Below, piece after piece: positions 1 through 7,999 of a stretch of DNA of 64,000 nt. The DNA lies in contig JAWKLF010000001.1 in NCBI GenBank assembly GCA_041392835.1, forward strand, positions 1 to 64,000, read 5' to 3'. The DNA is from OLB11 sp041392835. Its GTDB lineage: Bacteria; Bacteroidota; Bacteroidia; Chitinophagales; Chitinophagaceae. Positions within the stretch are counted from its first letter, which is position 1. The number at the start of each line of letters is the position of its first letter. Below the pieces are notes generated by a model, which saw nothing but the letters and a program-made list of their open reading frames with translations, searched no databases and was not told the DNA's origin. The translations under genes and the position numbers were made by a program.

Positions 1-2
1 TT

Positions 3-89
3 ACCTATCGGTTCAACCGAAGAAATTTCAATGAGAAAATATTTGAACGCCTATTAATTGCTGTCACTGCTTTAGCTTGGTTCGCTTAG
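3..89 (+). pseudogene. C-terminal end of an IS1595/ISXO2-like transposase (cut by window edge)
   Basis: Only the last 28 codons and the TAG stop are inside the window, in the frame starting at base 3. The peptide opens with the motif TYRFNRRN and ends in a hydrophobic helix (FERLLIAVTALAWFA). A YRFNRR motif near the C-terminus is characteristic of the IS1595/ISXO2-like DDE transposases. The upstream part lies outside the window, so I cannot say whether the element is intact. It marks the left edge of the accessory region. The call rests on a short motif. Confidence 0.55.
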
Positions 90-107
90 GCTATTATGCG
101 GATAAGC

Positions 108-237
108 ATTGAAAAGTGTAAGCCAACAAAACATACCAGTAACCATTTCCTACCCTGAAATGGCAGCAAATATTTTTTCACATTTTAAACAGAAGATTAT
201 ACCAGCATTTGGGACAGATAATCTTTGGTTTTTGTAA
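108..237 (+). other. Unrecognised open fragment between IS remnant and tetR
   Basis: After an in-frame TAA, a frame stays open for about 42 codons and ends at TAA near 237. It reads like real protein (motifs SYPEMAAN, IIPAFGTDNLWFL) but has no good start codon. It may be the 3' remnant of a gene cut by the adjacent insertion sequence, or chance. I do not recognise the family. Confidence 0.2.
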
Positions 238-258
238 AAAATTACCTATTATATTAAC

Positions 259-933
259 CTAATCCAATATTTTAAATATAAAATCCTCTAAAAACAATTT
301 GGTAAAATCAGATTTTTTGACTGATTGTATATCTGTTAGTCTTGGTAAATTTTGGCTAAAATATTGCTGTTGATGAGATGTTTCAATTAATGTTGTGCTT
401 AATGAACGAGGGTATTTATACTTAGGATTATAAGCTGAAATAATTTCTGCAATTTTTGCACACAATTCTTTATATGGATTAAATACTTCGTTCTTATTTA
501 TTTCTGCCACTTCTTTAATTAAATAAACTTTACTACTTTCTGCAATTACAATTTGGTTGAGGTAGTTTGTATTGTACTCACTTTTGCCAAAACCAGTCGT
601 CAGGTCTTGAGTAAGTAATTGTATTATTGCTTTTAGTTTTTCCTTATTGTTAGGTACATTATCAATTTTGTAATTCATCATAAATTCCATAAAATTCCAA
701 TACCAGTTAAGTATGTATAGCAAAAGTCTATGCTTGTTTTCAAAGTATCTGTAAATAGTTGCTTCCGTACTATTTATTCCAATAGCCAATTTCTTAAAAG
801 TAAACTGTTCAAAACCTAGTTCATATATTAGATTAATTGCTTCCTTTATTATGAGTTTTCCTACTTCACTACTTTCAGGGTTGCGTATATAGATTTTTTT
901 GTTAATGTCAAACTTTAATTGAAATTCCATCAT
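259..933 (-). CDS. TetR/AcrR family transcriptional regulator
   Basis: This 224-residue protein has an N-terminal TetR-type helix-turn-helix at about residues 26-70. It contains the pattern FTFKKLA followed by TEATIYRYFENKHRLL, which matches the recognition helix and the Y-F-x-N/S-K signature of the family. The rest is a helical ligand-binding and dimerisation region without a recognisable specificity. It is transcribed divergently from the ABC/HlyD/TolC operon across 140 bp, so it most likely represses that operon and itself. A palindrome at 1013-1029 is the obvious operator candidate. Two Met codons open the frame; the second at 930 is equally possible. Family assignment is firm; the ligand is unknown. 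Confidence 0.85.
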   Translation of the reverse strand: MMEFQLKFDINKKIYIRNPESSEVGKLIIKEAINLIYELGFEQFTFKKLAIGINSTEATIYRYFENKHRLLLYILNWYWNFMEFMMNYKIDNVPNNKEKLKAIIQLLTQDLTTGFGKSEYNTNYLNQIVIAESSKVYLIKEVAEINKNEVFNPYKELCAKIAEIISAYNPKYKYPRSLSTTLIETSHQQQYFSQNLPRLTDIQSVKKSDFTKLFLEDFIFKILD

Positions 934-948
934 CTAATCATTATTACA

Positions 949-956
949 CAAAAGTA
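949..956 (-). promoter_or_regulatory. -7 promoter element (TAnnTTTG) for tetR
   Basis: The minus strand reads TACTTTTG, a perfect match to the Bacteroidota -7 consensus TAnnTTTG. It ends 15 nt before the tetR start codon. No convincing -33 element was identified. Confidence 0.4.
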
Positions 957-1012
957 GTAAAATTAAAATATACAATAGCAAAACAATCATAATTTATTTT
1001 TTATTTTTTTTA

Positions 1013-1029
1013 TAATAGTATTACTATTA
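1013..1029. promoter_or_regulatory. Palindromic candidate operator for the TetR regulator
   Basis: A perfect inverted repeat, TAATAGT - 3 nt - ACTATTA, lies in the divergent tetR/ABC intergenic region. It is 15 nt upstream of the TATCTTTG box of the ABC operon, so it covers the expected -33 region. TetR dimers typically bind such palindromes. The assignment is inferred from position and symmetry. Confidence 0.5.
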
Positions 1030-1044
1030 ATAAATTAATTGCAC

Positions 1045-1052
1045 TATCTTTG
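1045..1052 (+). promoter_or_regulatory. -7 promoter element (TATCTTTG) for the ABC/HlyD/TolC operon
   Basis: TATCTTTG matches TAnnTTTG exactly. It ends 21 nt upstream of the ABC transporter ATG at 1074 and just downstream of the candidate TetR operator. Confidence 0.5.
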
Positions 1053-1073
1053 CCAATATTCACAATATAAGTA

Positions 1074-2729
1074 ATGAATAAGGAAGAAAATGCTTTTAAA
1101 AAAATACTAAACCTAATACGGCTTGAGCGGTATGAGATTAGAGCTATATACTCATATGCTGTGCTTAATGGCTTAATCCAGTTAAGTCTGCCATTGGGTA
1201 TTCAGGGTATTTTAGCTTTTGTATTGGGTGTTACAATATCCACATCAGTATATATTTTGATTGGAGTTGTCATTTTAGGCGTACTTGTTATGGGTTATTT
1301 TCAAATTAATCAGATGAAGTTGATAGAAATAATACAGCAAAAATTATTTGTTCGTTATGGCTTTGCCTTTGCTGAAACAATTCCCAAATTAGACTTCAAA
1401 GAAATTGACAATTATTACTTACCCGAAAAAATCAATCATTTTTTTGATGTTATAAACCTTCAAAAAGGTATCTCAAAATTATTATTGGATATCCCTTCAG
1501 CTTTAATTCAAATTTTTTTTGGCTTAATTATACTCTCATTATATCATCCTTTGTTTTTTGTTTTTGCAATTGTGCTTTTTATCGCATTATATGTTTTATT
1601 TAAACTCACAATCAAAAAGGGATTAGAAAGTAGTATTGAAGAAAGTAATTATAAATATAAAGTAGTGGCTTGGTTAGAAGAATTAGGTAGGGTTATCAAG
1701 TCCATAAAATATAGTCAAGGCACTAACTTAAATTTAATAAAAACCGATGAAAAAATTCTAAATTATCTTTATGCAAGAACTACTCATTTTAATGTTCTAC
1801 TGTTTCAATTTAAGTGTTTGCTATATTTTAAAGTATGTATTACAGCTATAATGCTTATATTAGGTTCTTATCTATTATATAGTCAAAAAATTAATGTTGG
1901 ACAATTTGTTGCTGCCGAAATTATAATTATCACTGTTATAAACTCATTAGAGAAACTCATTAAAAGATTAGAGAGTGTTTATGATGTAGCTACAGGTATC
2001 TACAAATTGGATTTTGTATTGGAAAGCAATTTGGAGAAAGATGGAAAAATTCTTTTTACAAGTGCTAAAATAGATATTGAAATTAAAGATTTAGATTTTT
2101 CATATAATGAGGCTCAAAATGTATTGAACAATGTAGCCATAAAGATACCTGCCAGTAGTATTACTTGTATATCAGGAGAAGAAAATAGCGGTAAGTCCAC
2201 TCTATTGAAATTGCTTACAGGGTCGTACCCTGATTTTCAAGGTATGATTTTGCTAAATGATATTCCTATACAGAATTACACTTTCCAATCGCTTAGAAAT
2301 ATTACAGGAGTTTTCTTAAATGAACAAGAACTTTTTGATGGTACTGTTTATGAAAATATTACACTTGGCAAAAATGATATTAGCACAGAACAAATAGTAG
2401 AACTTTCAAAAGCAATAGGTTTTGATAATTTTATTACAAATTTTCAATATGGTTTATATGAAAACATAGACCCATTAGGCAAAAAGCTACCCTCTTCGTT
2501 AGTTAGGAAAATACTAATACTAAGATCGCTTATACATAACCCATTATTATTATTATTAGAAGAACCTTGGGTGGGTTTAGAAGTTGATACAAAACAAAAG
2601 TTACAGCAATATCTTATTGATTTATCTAAAAACAAAACCATTGTAATTGCCACCAATGATAGCAACTTTACAATGCAATGTTCTAACACAATTTATTTGT
2701 CTAAAGGAAATGTTACAGCAAAAAAATAA
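1074..2729 (+). CDS. ABC exporter with fused membrane and nucleotide-binding domains, degenerate ATPase motifs
   Basis: The 551-residue protein has an exporter-type membrane domain (hydrophobic segments spread over residues 25-290) and a C-terminal nucleotide-binding domain from about 335. There is no N-terminal C39 peptidase domain. Walker A is intact (GEENSGKST, 368-376) and the catalytic Glu after Walker B is present (LLLLLEEPW, 491-499). Other positions are abnormal: the Walker B Asp is Glu496, the Q-loop Gln appears as Asn416, the LSGGQ signature reads LPSSL (472-476), and the switch His is Asn528. It is followed after 4 nt by a HlyD adaptor and then a TolC-like channel, so it is the inner-membrane part of a tripartite type I secretion or efflux machine. 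The substrate is unknown. The degenerate motifs may mean slow ATP turnover or a partner subunit. Confidence 0.85.
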   Translation: MNKEENAFKKILNLIRLERYEIRAIYSYAVLNGLIQLSLPLGIQGILAFVLGVTISTSVYILIGVVILGVLVMGYFQINQMKLIEIIQQKLFVRYGFAFAETIPKLDFKEIDNYYLPEKINHFFDVINLQKGISKLLLDIPSALIQIFFGLIILSLYHPLFFVFAIVLFIALYVLFKLTIKKGLESSIEESNYKYKVVAWLEELGRVIKSIKYSQGTNLNLIKTDEKILNYLYARTTHFNVLLFQFKCLLYFKVCITAIMLILGSYLLYSQKINVGQFVAAEIIIITVINSLEKLIKRLESVYDVATGIYKLDFVLESNLEKDGKILFTSAKIDIEIKDLDFSYNEAQNVLNNVAIKIPASSITCISGEENSGKSTLLKLLTGSYPDFQGMILLNDIPIQNYTFQSLRNITGVFLNEQELFDGTVYENITLGKNDISTEQIVELSKAIGFDNFITNFQYGLYENIDPLGKKLPSSLVRKILILRSLIHNPLLLLLEEPWVGLEVDTKQKLQQYLIDLSKNKTIVIATNDSNFTMQCSNTIYLSKGNVTAKK

Positions 2730-2733
2730 AATT

Positions 2734-4050
2734 ATGAACACCTATAATATTCCCTTAAAATCTTTTGAAGCTATTTACTTAATTAATAGTAAGTCAAGGT
2801 TCAAATATTACTTTTGGATAGCACTTGTTTTGCTTACACTTTTTCTTTTTCTGCCTTGGACACAAAATATAAAAACCAATGGTAGCATCACTACATTAAG
2901 TCAGGAACTAAGACCACAAAAGGTTAATTCACCAATACCAGGAAAGATAAGCAAGTGGTTGGTAAAAGAAGGCGACTTTGTAAAAAAAGGAGATACCATA
3001 ATTATATTAAGTGAAATTAAAGAAGATTATTTAGACCCAAACTTAATTGGTAGAACACAAAGTCAGGTTGCATCCAAAAAGGGAAGTATAACTTACTACA
3101 ATTCAAAAGTAGGTACTACCGAAATGCAAATTGAAAATTTAGAACAAGCCAAAAAGTTGAAAATACAACAGCTTAATAATAAAATAACCCAACTAAATAA
3201 CAAACTGCAAGGCGAAAATGCTGAATTAGCTGCCATTGAAAATGAAGTTACTCTATTAAAAAACCAATATGATAGGCAGCTTAAAATGTATGAAGAAGGC
3301 TTAGTATCTCAAACTCAATTACAACAACGAAATATACAATATCAAAATTCACTTTCAAAAAAGATAACTACAGAAAATAAAATAGCCCAAACCCGTCAAG
3401 AATTAAATAATATACAAATTGAGCAAAATAGCGTAGAGCAAGAATATGCCGAGAAGATGAATAAAGCACAGGGGGATAAATTTCAAAATTTAAGCCAAAT
3501 AGCTTCTACACAAGCCGAAGTAGATAAACTTGAAAATCAATTAAGCAACTATGTAATTCGAAATGGAATGTATATAGTAACTGCTTCACAAGATGGACAA
3601 ATTGTACAAGCCAATAAAGCAGGTATTGGTGAAATATTGAAAGAAGGCGAAACTATTTCGATCATTGTTCCTACCAAATCAGACTTTGCTATTGAAATGT
3701 TTATCAAGCCTATGGATTTACCTTTACTTAATGTAGGTCATCCAGTTCGTTTCACTTTTGATGGTTATCCTGCCATAGTATTTAGTGGATGGCCAGAGGG
3801 TAGTTATGGCACTTTTGAAGGCAAAGTAACTTCAATAGAAAGTGTAATTGGGCAAAATGGTATGTATAGAGTATTAGTTGCAGAAAACGAAGTATATAAA
3901 AAATGGCCTAAAGGTTTAAAAATTGGGACAGGTACACACGGAATTGTGATATTAAATGATGTGCCTATTTGGTACGAACTATGGAGAAACATAAATGGGT
4001 TCCCAGTAGATTTTTATGTAACTGATAAAAAAGAAGGCACAAAAAAATGA
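2734..4050 (+). CDS. HlyD family periplasmic adaptor (membrane fusion protein)
   Basis: The 438-residue protein has a short cytoplasmic head and one membrane helix (about residues 25-43). A biotinyl/lipoyl-like half-domain follows (SPIPGKISKWLVKEGDFVKKGD, about 66-87). A long Gln/Asn-rich coiled coil runs from about 125 to 290, followed by the second lipoyl half and a beta-barrel domain. This is the usual order for adaptors that bridge an ABC exporter and an outer-membrane channel. I chose ATG 2734, which lies 4 nt after the ABC stop. A longer reading from 2647 would overlap the ABC gene by 83 nt and add a non-typical N-terminus. The 3' end overlaps the next gene by 4 nt (ATGA), which indicates translational coupling. 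Confidence 0.88.
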   Translation: MNTYNIPLKSFEAIYLINSKSRFKYYFWIALVLLTLFLFLPWTQNIKTNGSITTLSQELRPQKVNSPIPGKISKWLVKEGDFVKKGDTIIILSEIKEDYLDPNLIGRTQSQVASKKGSITYYNSKVGTTEMQIENLEQAKKLKIQQLNNKITQLNNKLQGENAELAAIENEVTLLKNQYDRQLKMYEEGLVSQTQLQQRNIQYQNSLSKKITTENKIAQTRQELNNIQIEQNSVEQEYAEKMNKAQGDKFQNLSQIASTQAEVDKLENQLSNYVIRNGMYIVTASQDGQIVQANKAGIGEILKEGETISIIVPTKSDFAIEMFIKPMDLPLLNVGHPVRFTFDGYPAIVFSGWPEGSYGTFEGKVTSIESVIGQNGMYRVLVAENEVYKKWPKGLKIGTGTHGIVILNDVPIWYELWRNINGFPVDFYVTDKKEGTKK

Positions 4051-5447
4051 AAAAAATATTATATCCAACTGTCTTGCTTTTTATGGCATTAAAACTTAAT
4101 GCTCAAAATGATAGCACTACACTTAATATAGAACAGTTCTTATCTATAGTAAGAGTATATCATCCTATTGTAAGGTTATCAAACATTAATATACAAAAAT
4201 CAAGTGCTAATATCTTAATTGCTAAAGGTGAGTTCAACCCAATTTTGAGTAACACTATGAGTAATAAAACTTTTGCTAATACAAAATATTATAATGTTAT
4301 TAATCCCGATATTACAATTCCTACTTGGTATGGTATAGAAGCTTCTTTAGGCACTCAAAATATAGTTGGTAATAGGTTAGATGCTTCTGAAACAGTTGGG
4401 CAAATGAGCTATGTTGGTGTAAATGTCCCCTTACTTAAAAATTTGGCTATGGATAAGCGTAGAGCCTATTTAAAACAATCCAAAGTTTATAATGAAATGG
4501 CTTATACGGAGCAAAAGGCTCTCATTAATACCATTCTAATGGAAGCTGCAACTCAATATTGGCAATGGGTAAATACTTATAAGATATATGAAATCATTGA
4601 AAAAAATTATCTAAATAGCCAGCAGCGTCTTGATATGATAAAAAAAACTGTAAAAAATGGCGAAAGACCAGCTTTAGATACCATTGAAGCATTAACCCAG
4701 TTACAATATTTTGAAATTCAAAAGAATGAAAGTTGGTACACCTTTCTTAATGAAGGCATTAACCTAAGTTCTTACTTGTGGCAAACTAATAATTTACCTT
4801 ATCAATTGCCTAATACAATCATACCCGACAATGATTGGGAAAATGAAAATGTACTAAACAAGTTTCAACTCAACCTAATGGAACTGTTAGAAAATGCTAG
4901 GGAATTACACCCTGAACTTAAAATGTACAATCAAAAGTTGGTAGTGTTGGATATTGAAAAAAAATTAAAGTTTCAAGAACTATTACCAAAGCTTGATTTT
5001 AAATACAATCACTTAAGCAAAGGCAATGATGTATTACAAGGAAAGGGTTTGTTTTTTCAAGACAATTTTCAATATGGCTTAAAATTTGAAATGCCATTAT
5101 TTCTTTCCAAAGGAAGAGGAGAATACAAAATTTCAAAACTTAAAATTGAAGAAACAAAAATTGAGCAAACTCAAAAAAAAGTTGCCATTGAATTGAAAAT
5201 AAAAAATTATTACAACGAATATCTAAACCTAAAAACTCAAATAAAAATACAATCCAACCTTCAAAATAATTTATACAAGATGTTGCAAGCTGAAGAAACA
5301 TTGTTTAAAAATGGCGAAAGCTCTATGTTTTTGATTAACTCAAGAGAAAATAAATTGTTAGAGGCAAATCGTAAATTAATTGAAACCAAAACAAAATTTC
5401 TCAAAACAATATATGCCCTTCAATGGAGTGCAGGGTTGCTTAACTAA
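4047..5447 (+). CDS. TolC-like outer membrane efflux protein
   Basis: The 466-residue protein begins with a signal peptide (KKILYPTVLLFMALKLNAQ, cleavage near residue 19). It is rich in long amphipathic helices with two related halves, as expected of the outer membrane factor (OEP) family. It is the third gene of the ABC-HlyD-TolC operon and overlaps HlyD by 4 nt, so the three products should form one trans-envelope conduit. The signal peptide ending in NAQ is typical of Bacteroidota. Confidence 0.88.
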   Translation: MKKILYPTVLLFMALKLNAQNDSTTLNIEQFLSIVRVYHPIVRLSNINIQKSSANILIAKGEFNPILSNTMSNKTFANTKYYNVINPDITIPTWYGIEASLGTQNIVGNRLDASETVGQMSYVGVNVPLLKNLAMDKRRAYLKQSKVYNEMAYTEQKALINTILMEAATQYWQWVNTYKIYEIIEKNYLNSQQRLDMIKKTVKNGERPALDTIEALTQLQYFEIQKNESWYTFLNEGINLSSYLWQTNNLPYQLPNTIIPDNDWENENVLNKFQLNLMELLENARELHPELKMYNQKLVVLDIEKKLKFQELLPKLDFKYNHLSKGNDVLQGKGLFFQDNFQYGLKFEMPLFLSKGRGEYKISKLKIEETKIEQTQKKVAIELKIKNYYNEYLNLKTQIKIQSNLQNNLYKMLQAEETLFKNGESSMFLINSRENKLLEANRKLIETKTKFLKTIYALQWSAGLLN

Positions 5448-5474
5448 ATTTTTAAACTATTAAATAATTCTAAA

Positions 5475-6155
5475 GTGATTGATAGCTTAATTCCCTTAAT
5501 AACCCTCATTGCACTTGAGTTAATACTCGGTATTGACAATGTAATTTTTATTTCAATTCTTTCAGATAAACTGCCCTTACATCAGCGCAAAAAACTATTA
5601 TATACAGGATTGGGTATTGCTGTTGTATTGCGTTTAGTGTTACTTCTATTTGTTGCATATATTATGAAGTTAGACAATCCAATTATCAATTATCAAGCCT
5701 TGTCTTTATCTATTAAAGATTTGATATTAATAGTTGGCGGGATATTTCTAATTTGGAAAGCAACAGTTGAAATTAATGCAAAAACAGAAAAAGAAGGCGA
5801 AAAGAAGGATACTAAGATAACATTCAACAAATTGCTTGTACAAGTAATCTTATTGGATTTAGTATTCTCAATTGACAGTATAATAACAGCAGTGGGAATG
5901 GTAAATGAACTTTGGATTATGTACACAGCAGTAATCGTAAGTTTGGTTATAATGATTTTTGCTTATAAGCCAATAAGTACTTTCATTCAAGAGCATCCTT
6001 CCATAAAAATTTTGGCACTATCTTTTTTAATTTTAATAGGTGTTACATTAGTAGGCGAAGGTTTAGATTTCAAAGTACCTAAGGGGTACATTTATTTCTC
6101 TATGGCGTTCTCATTTATAGTTAATCTCATTCAAATAGGGACAAATAAAAAGTAA
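5475..6155 (+). CDS. TerC family integral membrane protein
   Basis: The 226-residue protein is almost entirely hydrophobic, with about seven membrane segments. It carries the TerC family acidic signatures ALELILGIDN in the first helix and DLVFSIDSI in a later one. The family is linked to tellurite resistance and, in better studied members, to manganese export. The specific ion here is not shown by the sequence. The start is GTG at 5475; no upstream ATG fits. It follows the TolC gene by 27 nt and may be the last gene of that operon. Confidence 0.85.
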   Translation: MIDSLIPLITLIALELILGIDNVIFISILSDKLPLHQRKKLLYTGLGIAVVLRLVLLLFVAYIMKLDNPIINYQALSLSIKDLILIVGGIFLIWKATVEINAKTEKEGEKKDTKITFNKLLVQVILLDLVFSIDSIITAVGMVNELWIMYTAVIVSLVIMIFAYKPISTFIQEHPSIKILALSFLILIGVTLVGEGLDFKVPKGYIYFSMAFSFIVNLIQIGTNKK

Positions 6156-6160
6156 ACCAA

Positions 6161-6421
6161 ATGCAGTTAATACCAATAGAGTTAATACAATACGATACAA
6201 ATAAGTTAAAAAAAATATATCAGCTTACTCAAGATGTGCATCGCTTAGTATTGTATAGCAAAGCACATATAGATGATGATGTATTGGAAGTATACTACAA
6301 TAAATTAGAAACACTACAAGAATTAGTGAGTATTAAAAATGCTCAAATGGAAGCACAGTCTGAAGAAGATGTTGTTACTTACCAAAAAAAATTAAAAAAA
6401 AACAATGAACTTTATTATTGA
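6161..6421 (+). CDS. Small helical protein before fic; possibly the N-terminal part of a split Fic protein
   Basis: This 86-residue reading frame encodes a helical peptide with no signal peptide. It begins 5 nt after the TerC stop and overlaps the downstream Fic frame by 17 nt in a different frame. It ends just after A-rich tracts near 6385-6402, where slippage is easy. It lacks the [ST]xxxE[GN] inhibitory motif expected of a class I Fic antitoxin. The combined span 6161-6944 would give a Fic of about 261 residues after a one-base correction. I therefore favour a split gene over a separate antitoxin, but neither is proved. Confidence 0.5.
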   Translation: MQLIPIELIQYDTNKLKKIYQLTQDVHRLVLYSKAHIDDDVLEVYYNKLETLQELVSIKNAQMEAQSEEDVVTYQKKLKKNNELYY

Positions 6422-6944
6422 TGAAATGGCTAATCAAGTTTGTTTTGATAAAGAAATTCAATTGTTTCAATTACTGAATTTAATTTCGCCAGAGGCCTAT
6501 GCACAGCACCCTAATAAATACAGGCAGGTAGATGTTCAAGTAGGCAACCATCTGTGCCCTTCATCAAAAGATGTACCCTTTTTGGTAAATGAACTTTTTT
6601 ATAGGCTGACACAAATAAACAACCCAATCATTAAAGCCATTTATTTGCACCACGAGCTAATTCGTATTCACCCATTTGCTGATGGCAATGGTAGAGTTAC
6701 AAGAATGGCAAAAAATTGGATTTTGATGTATTATTTGTACCCACCCATTTTTATAAAAGATACTTTATTTAAAAAAGAATATGTAGATACATTATCAAAA
6801 AGTTTTTATAGTTTATATCGAGAACCAAATCAATGGAATGATAATGTTAATATTTTTTTTGAACAAGAAATAGATAGAATAATAACAAATTGCGAAGAAA
6901 TATATTGTGTAGTGTATAATGCAGGCAGCAAACGAAAATTGTAA
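6405..6944 (+). CDS. Fic/DOC family protein with intact catalytic motif
   Basis: The 179-residue frame contains HPFADGNGRVTR, a full match to the Fic motif HPFx(D/E)GNGRxxR. The catalytic His would catalyse transfer of AMP (or a related group) from a nucleotide to a target hydroxyl. The flanking helices (IYLHHELIRI before, MAKNWILMYY after) fit the Fic core. No autoinhibitory helix motif was found in this frame, so control may sit in the 86-residue region upstream. If the two frames are one gene, this is its C-terminal two thirds. The target is unknown. Confidence 0.78.
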   Translation: MNFIIDEMANQVCFDKEIQLFQLLNLISPEAYAQHPNKYRQVDVQVGNHLCPSSKDVPFLVNELFYRLTQINNPIIKAIYLHHELIRIHPFADGNGRVTRMAKNWILMYYLYPPIFIKDTLFKKEYVDTLSKSFYSLYREPNQWNDNVNIFFEQEIDRIITNCEEIYCVVYNAGSKRKL

Positions 6945-7150
6945 AATATTGTTAAGCAGTGTATAATAGCAGAACTAATCTATAAACCCATCCCCCACGC
7001 CCACCCACAGAAAAAAAACGGCTTTAGGCTTTGCCTACACACAATGCCAACTCCATCTCAATTTACAATAAGATTATCAAAAACATATTATCAAAAACTG
7101 TTTAAAAAAGTATAGCTTCGTATTGCCATAATATGGAGTATGGTAAATAG
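6945..7150. other. Gene-free spacer between the two fic loci
   Basis: No coding frame was found. It contains an unusually C-rich patch (about 6987-7008) and a small hairpin TAGGC-TTT-GCCTA at 7025-7037. It probably includes the lost 5' end of the downstream fic pseudogene. Confidence 0.3.
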
Positions 7151-7937
7151 CCACTCAAAATTGATAGCGAACTTAAAAATACTACCACTACGCTTTTAGA
7201 AAGTTATTGCAAAGAAGTAAATGCTGCTTTGCAAGAACAGTTTGAAGATTTGAAGGATGCAGAAATGAGTACGGATACTTTCAGTTTTTGCACTTCAGTT
7301 TCGTCTGTATTTAGTAGTAAAATAGAAGGTGAAACCATCGAGTTAGATAGCTATGTAAAACATAAACGAGATGGAGTCGCATTTCAACCGGATTATACCC
7401 CAAAAATTGACGATTTATATAGTGCGTATCTTTTTGCGAGCAAAACAAACTTAATGAATCTACTCTTTTACAAGCTCATAAAATATTGGAAAACATATAT
7501 TAGCTGAAGCATGGCAAGGCAAGCTGCGCATACATAAAATGTATGTATTTAGTGATGATGGTAGAATAGAATATGTAGCCGCATCGCCATATGAAGTAGA
7601 GTCCGAAATGTGTAAATTGTATCAGGATATAGAAACCATTTGCCAAACACATTTGTCAATACAGGAAATATTCTTTTTTGCCTCAATTATACATTTAGTA
7701 TTTGTTAAAATTCATCCTTTCAATGATGGCAATGTAAGAACAGGCAGGTTGTTAGAAAAATGGTTCTTGGCTCAGCATTTGGGCAAAAAAGCTTGGTTTT
7801 TGCAAAGCGAAAAAAACTATTATAAACATCATCAAATGTATTATAAAAATCTTCGTGCTTTAGGTATAGAATATGAGCAGTTAAATTATTCAAAAGCGCT
7901 TCCTTTTTTATTAATGCTTCCGAATAGTTTAAAATGA
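7151..7937 (+). pseudogene. Frameshifted Fic family protein
   Basis: Three frames together spell one Fic protein. The first runs from 7151 (no start codon; TAG at 7148) and includes the class II inhibitory motif SSKIEGE. Near 7466 the reading must shift to continue as LQAHKILENI. Near 7497 it must shift again to continue as LAEAWQGKLRIHKMYVFS through to 7937. The catalytic motif reads HPFNDGNVRTGR, so the second Gly of GNGR is Val. Loss of the 5' end, two frameshifts and a motif change point to a decayed gene rather than a single sequencing slip. It lies 200 bp after an apparently active Fic gene of a different subtype. Confidence 0.8.
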
Positions 7938-7999
7938 ACGTTCGAAAATTGTGAGCGTCAATTATATATTAGGTTTGATTTTTTTCATAAATAACAACC

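Noticed and set aside
2647..2733. Longer HlyD start at 2647
   Set aside because: It would overlap the ABC gene by 83 nt and add a non-typical N-terminus; ATG 2734 sits 4 nt after the ABC stop.
6161..6421. Class I Fic antitoxin
   Set aside because: The peptide has no [ST]xxxE[GN] inhibitory motif; a split Fic N-terminus is a better fit, although not proved.
6980..7040. C-rich patch and small hairpin as a terminator or mobile-element end
   Set aside because: The stem is only five base pairs, there is no T-run, and no duplicated flanks are visible.
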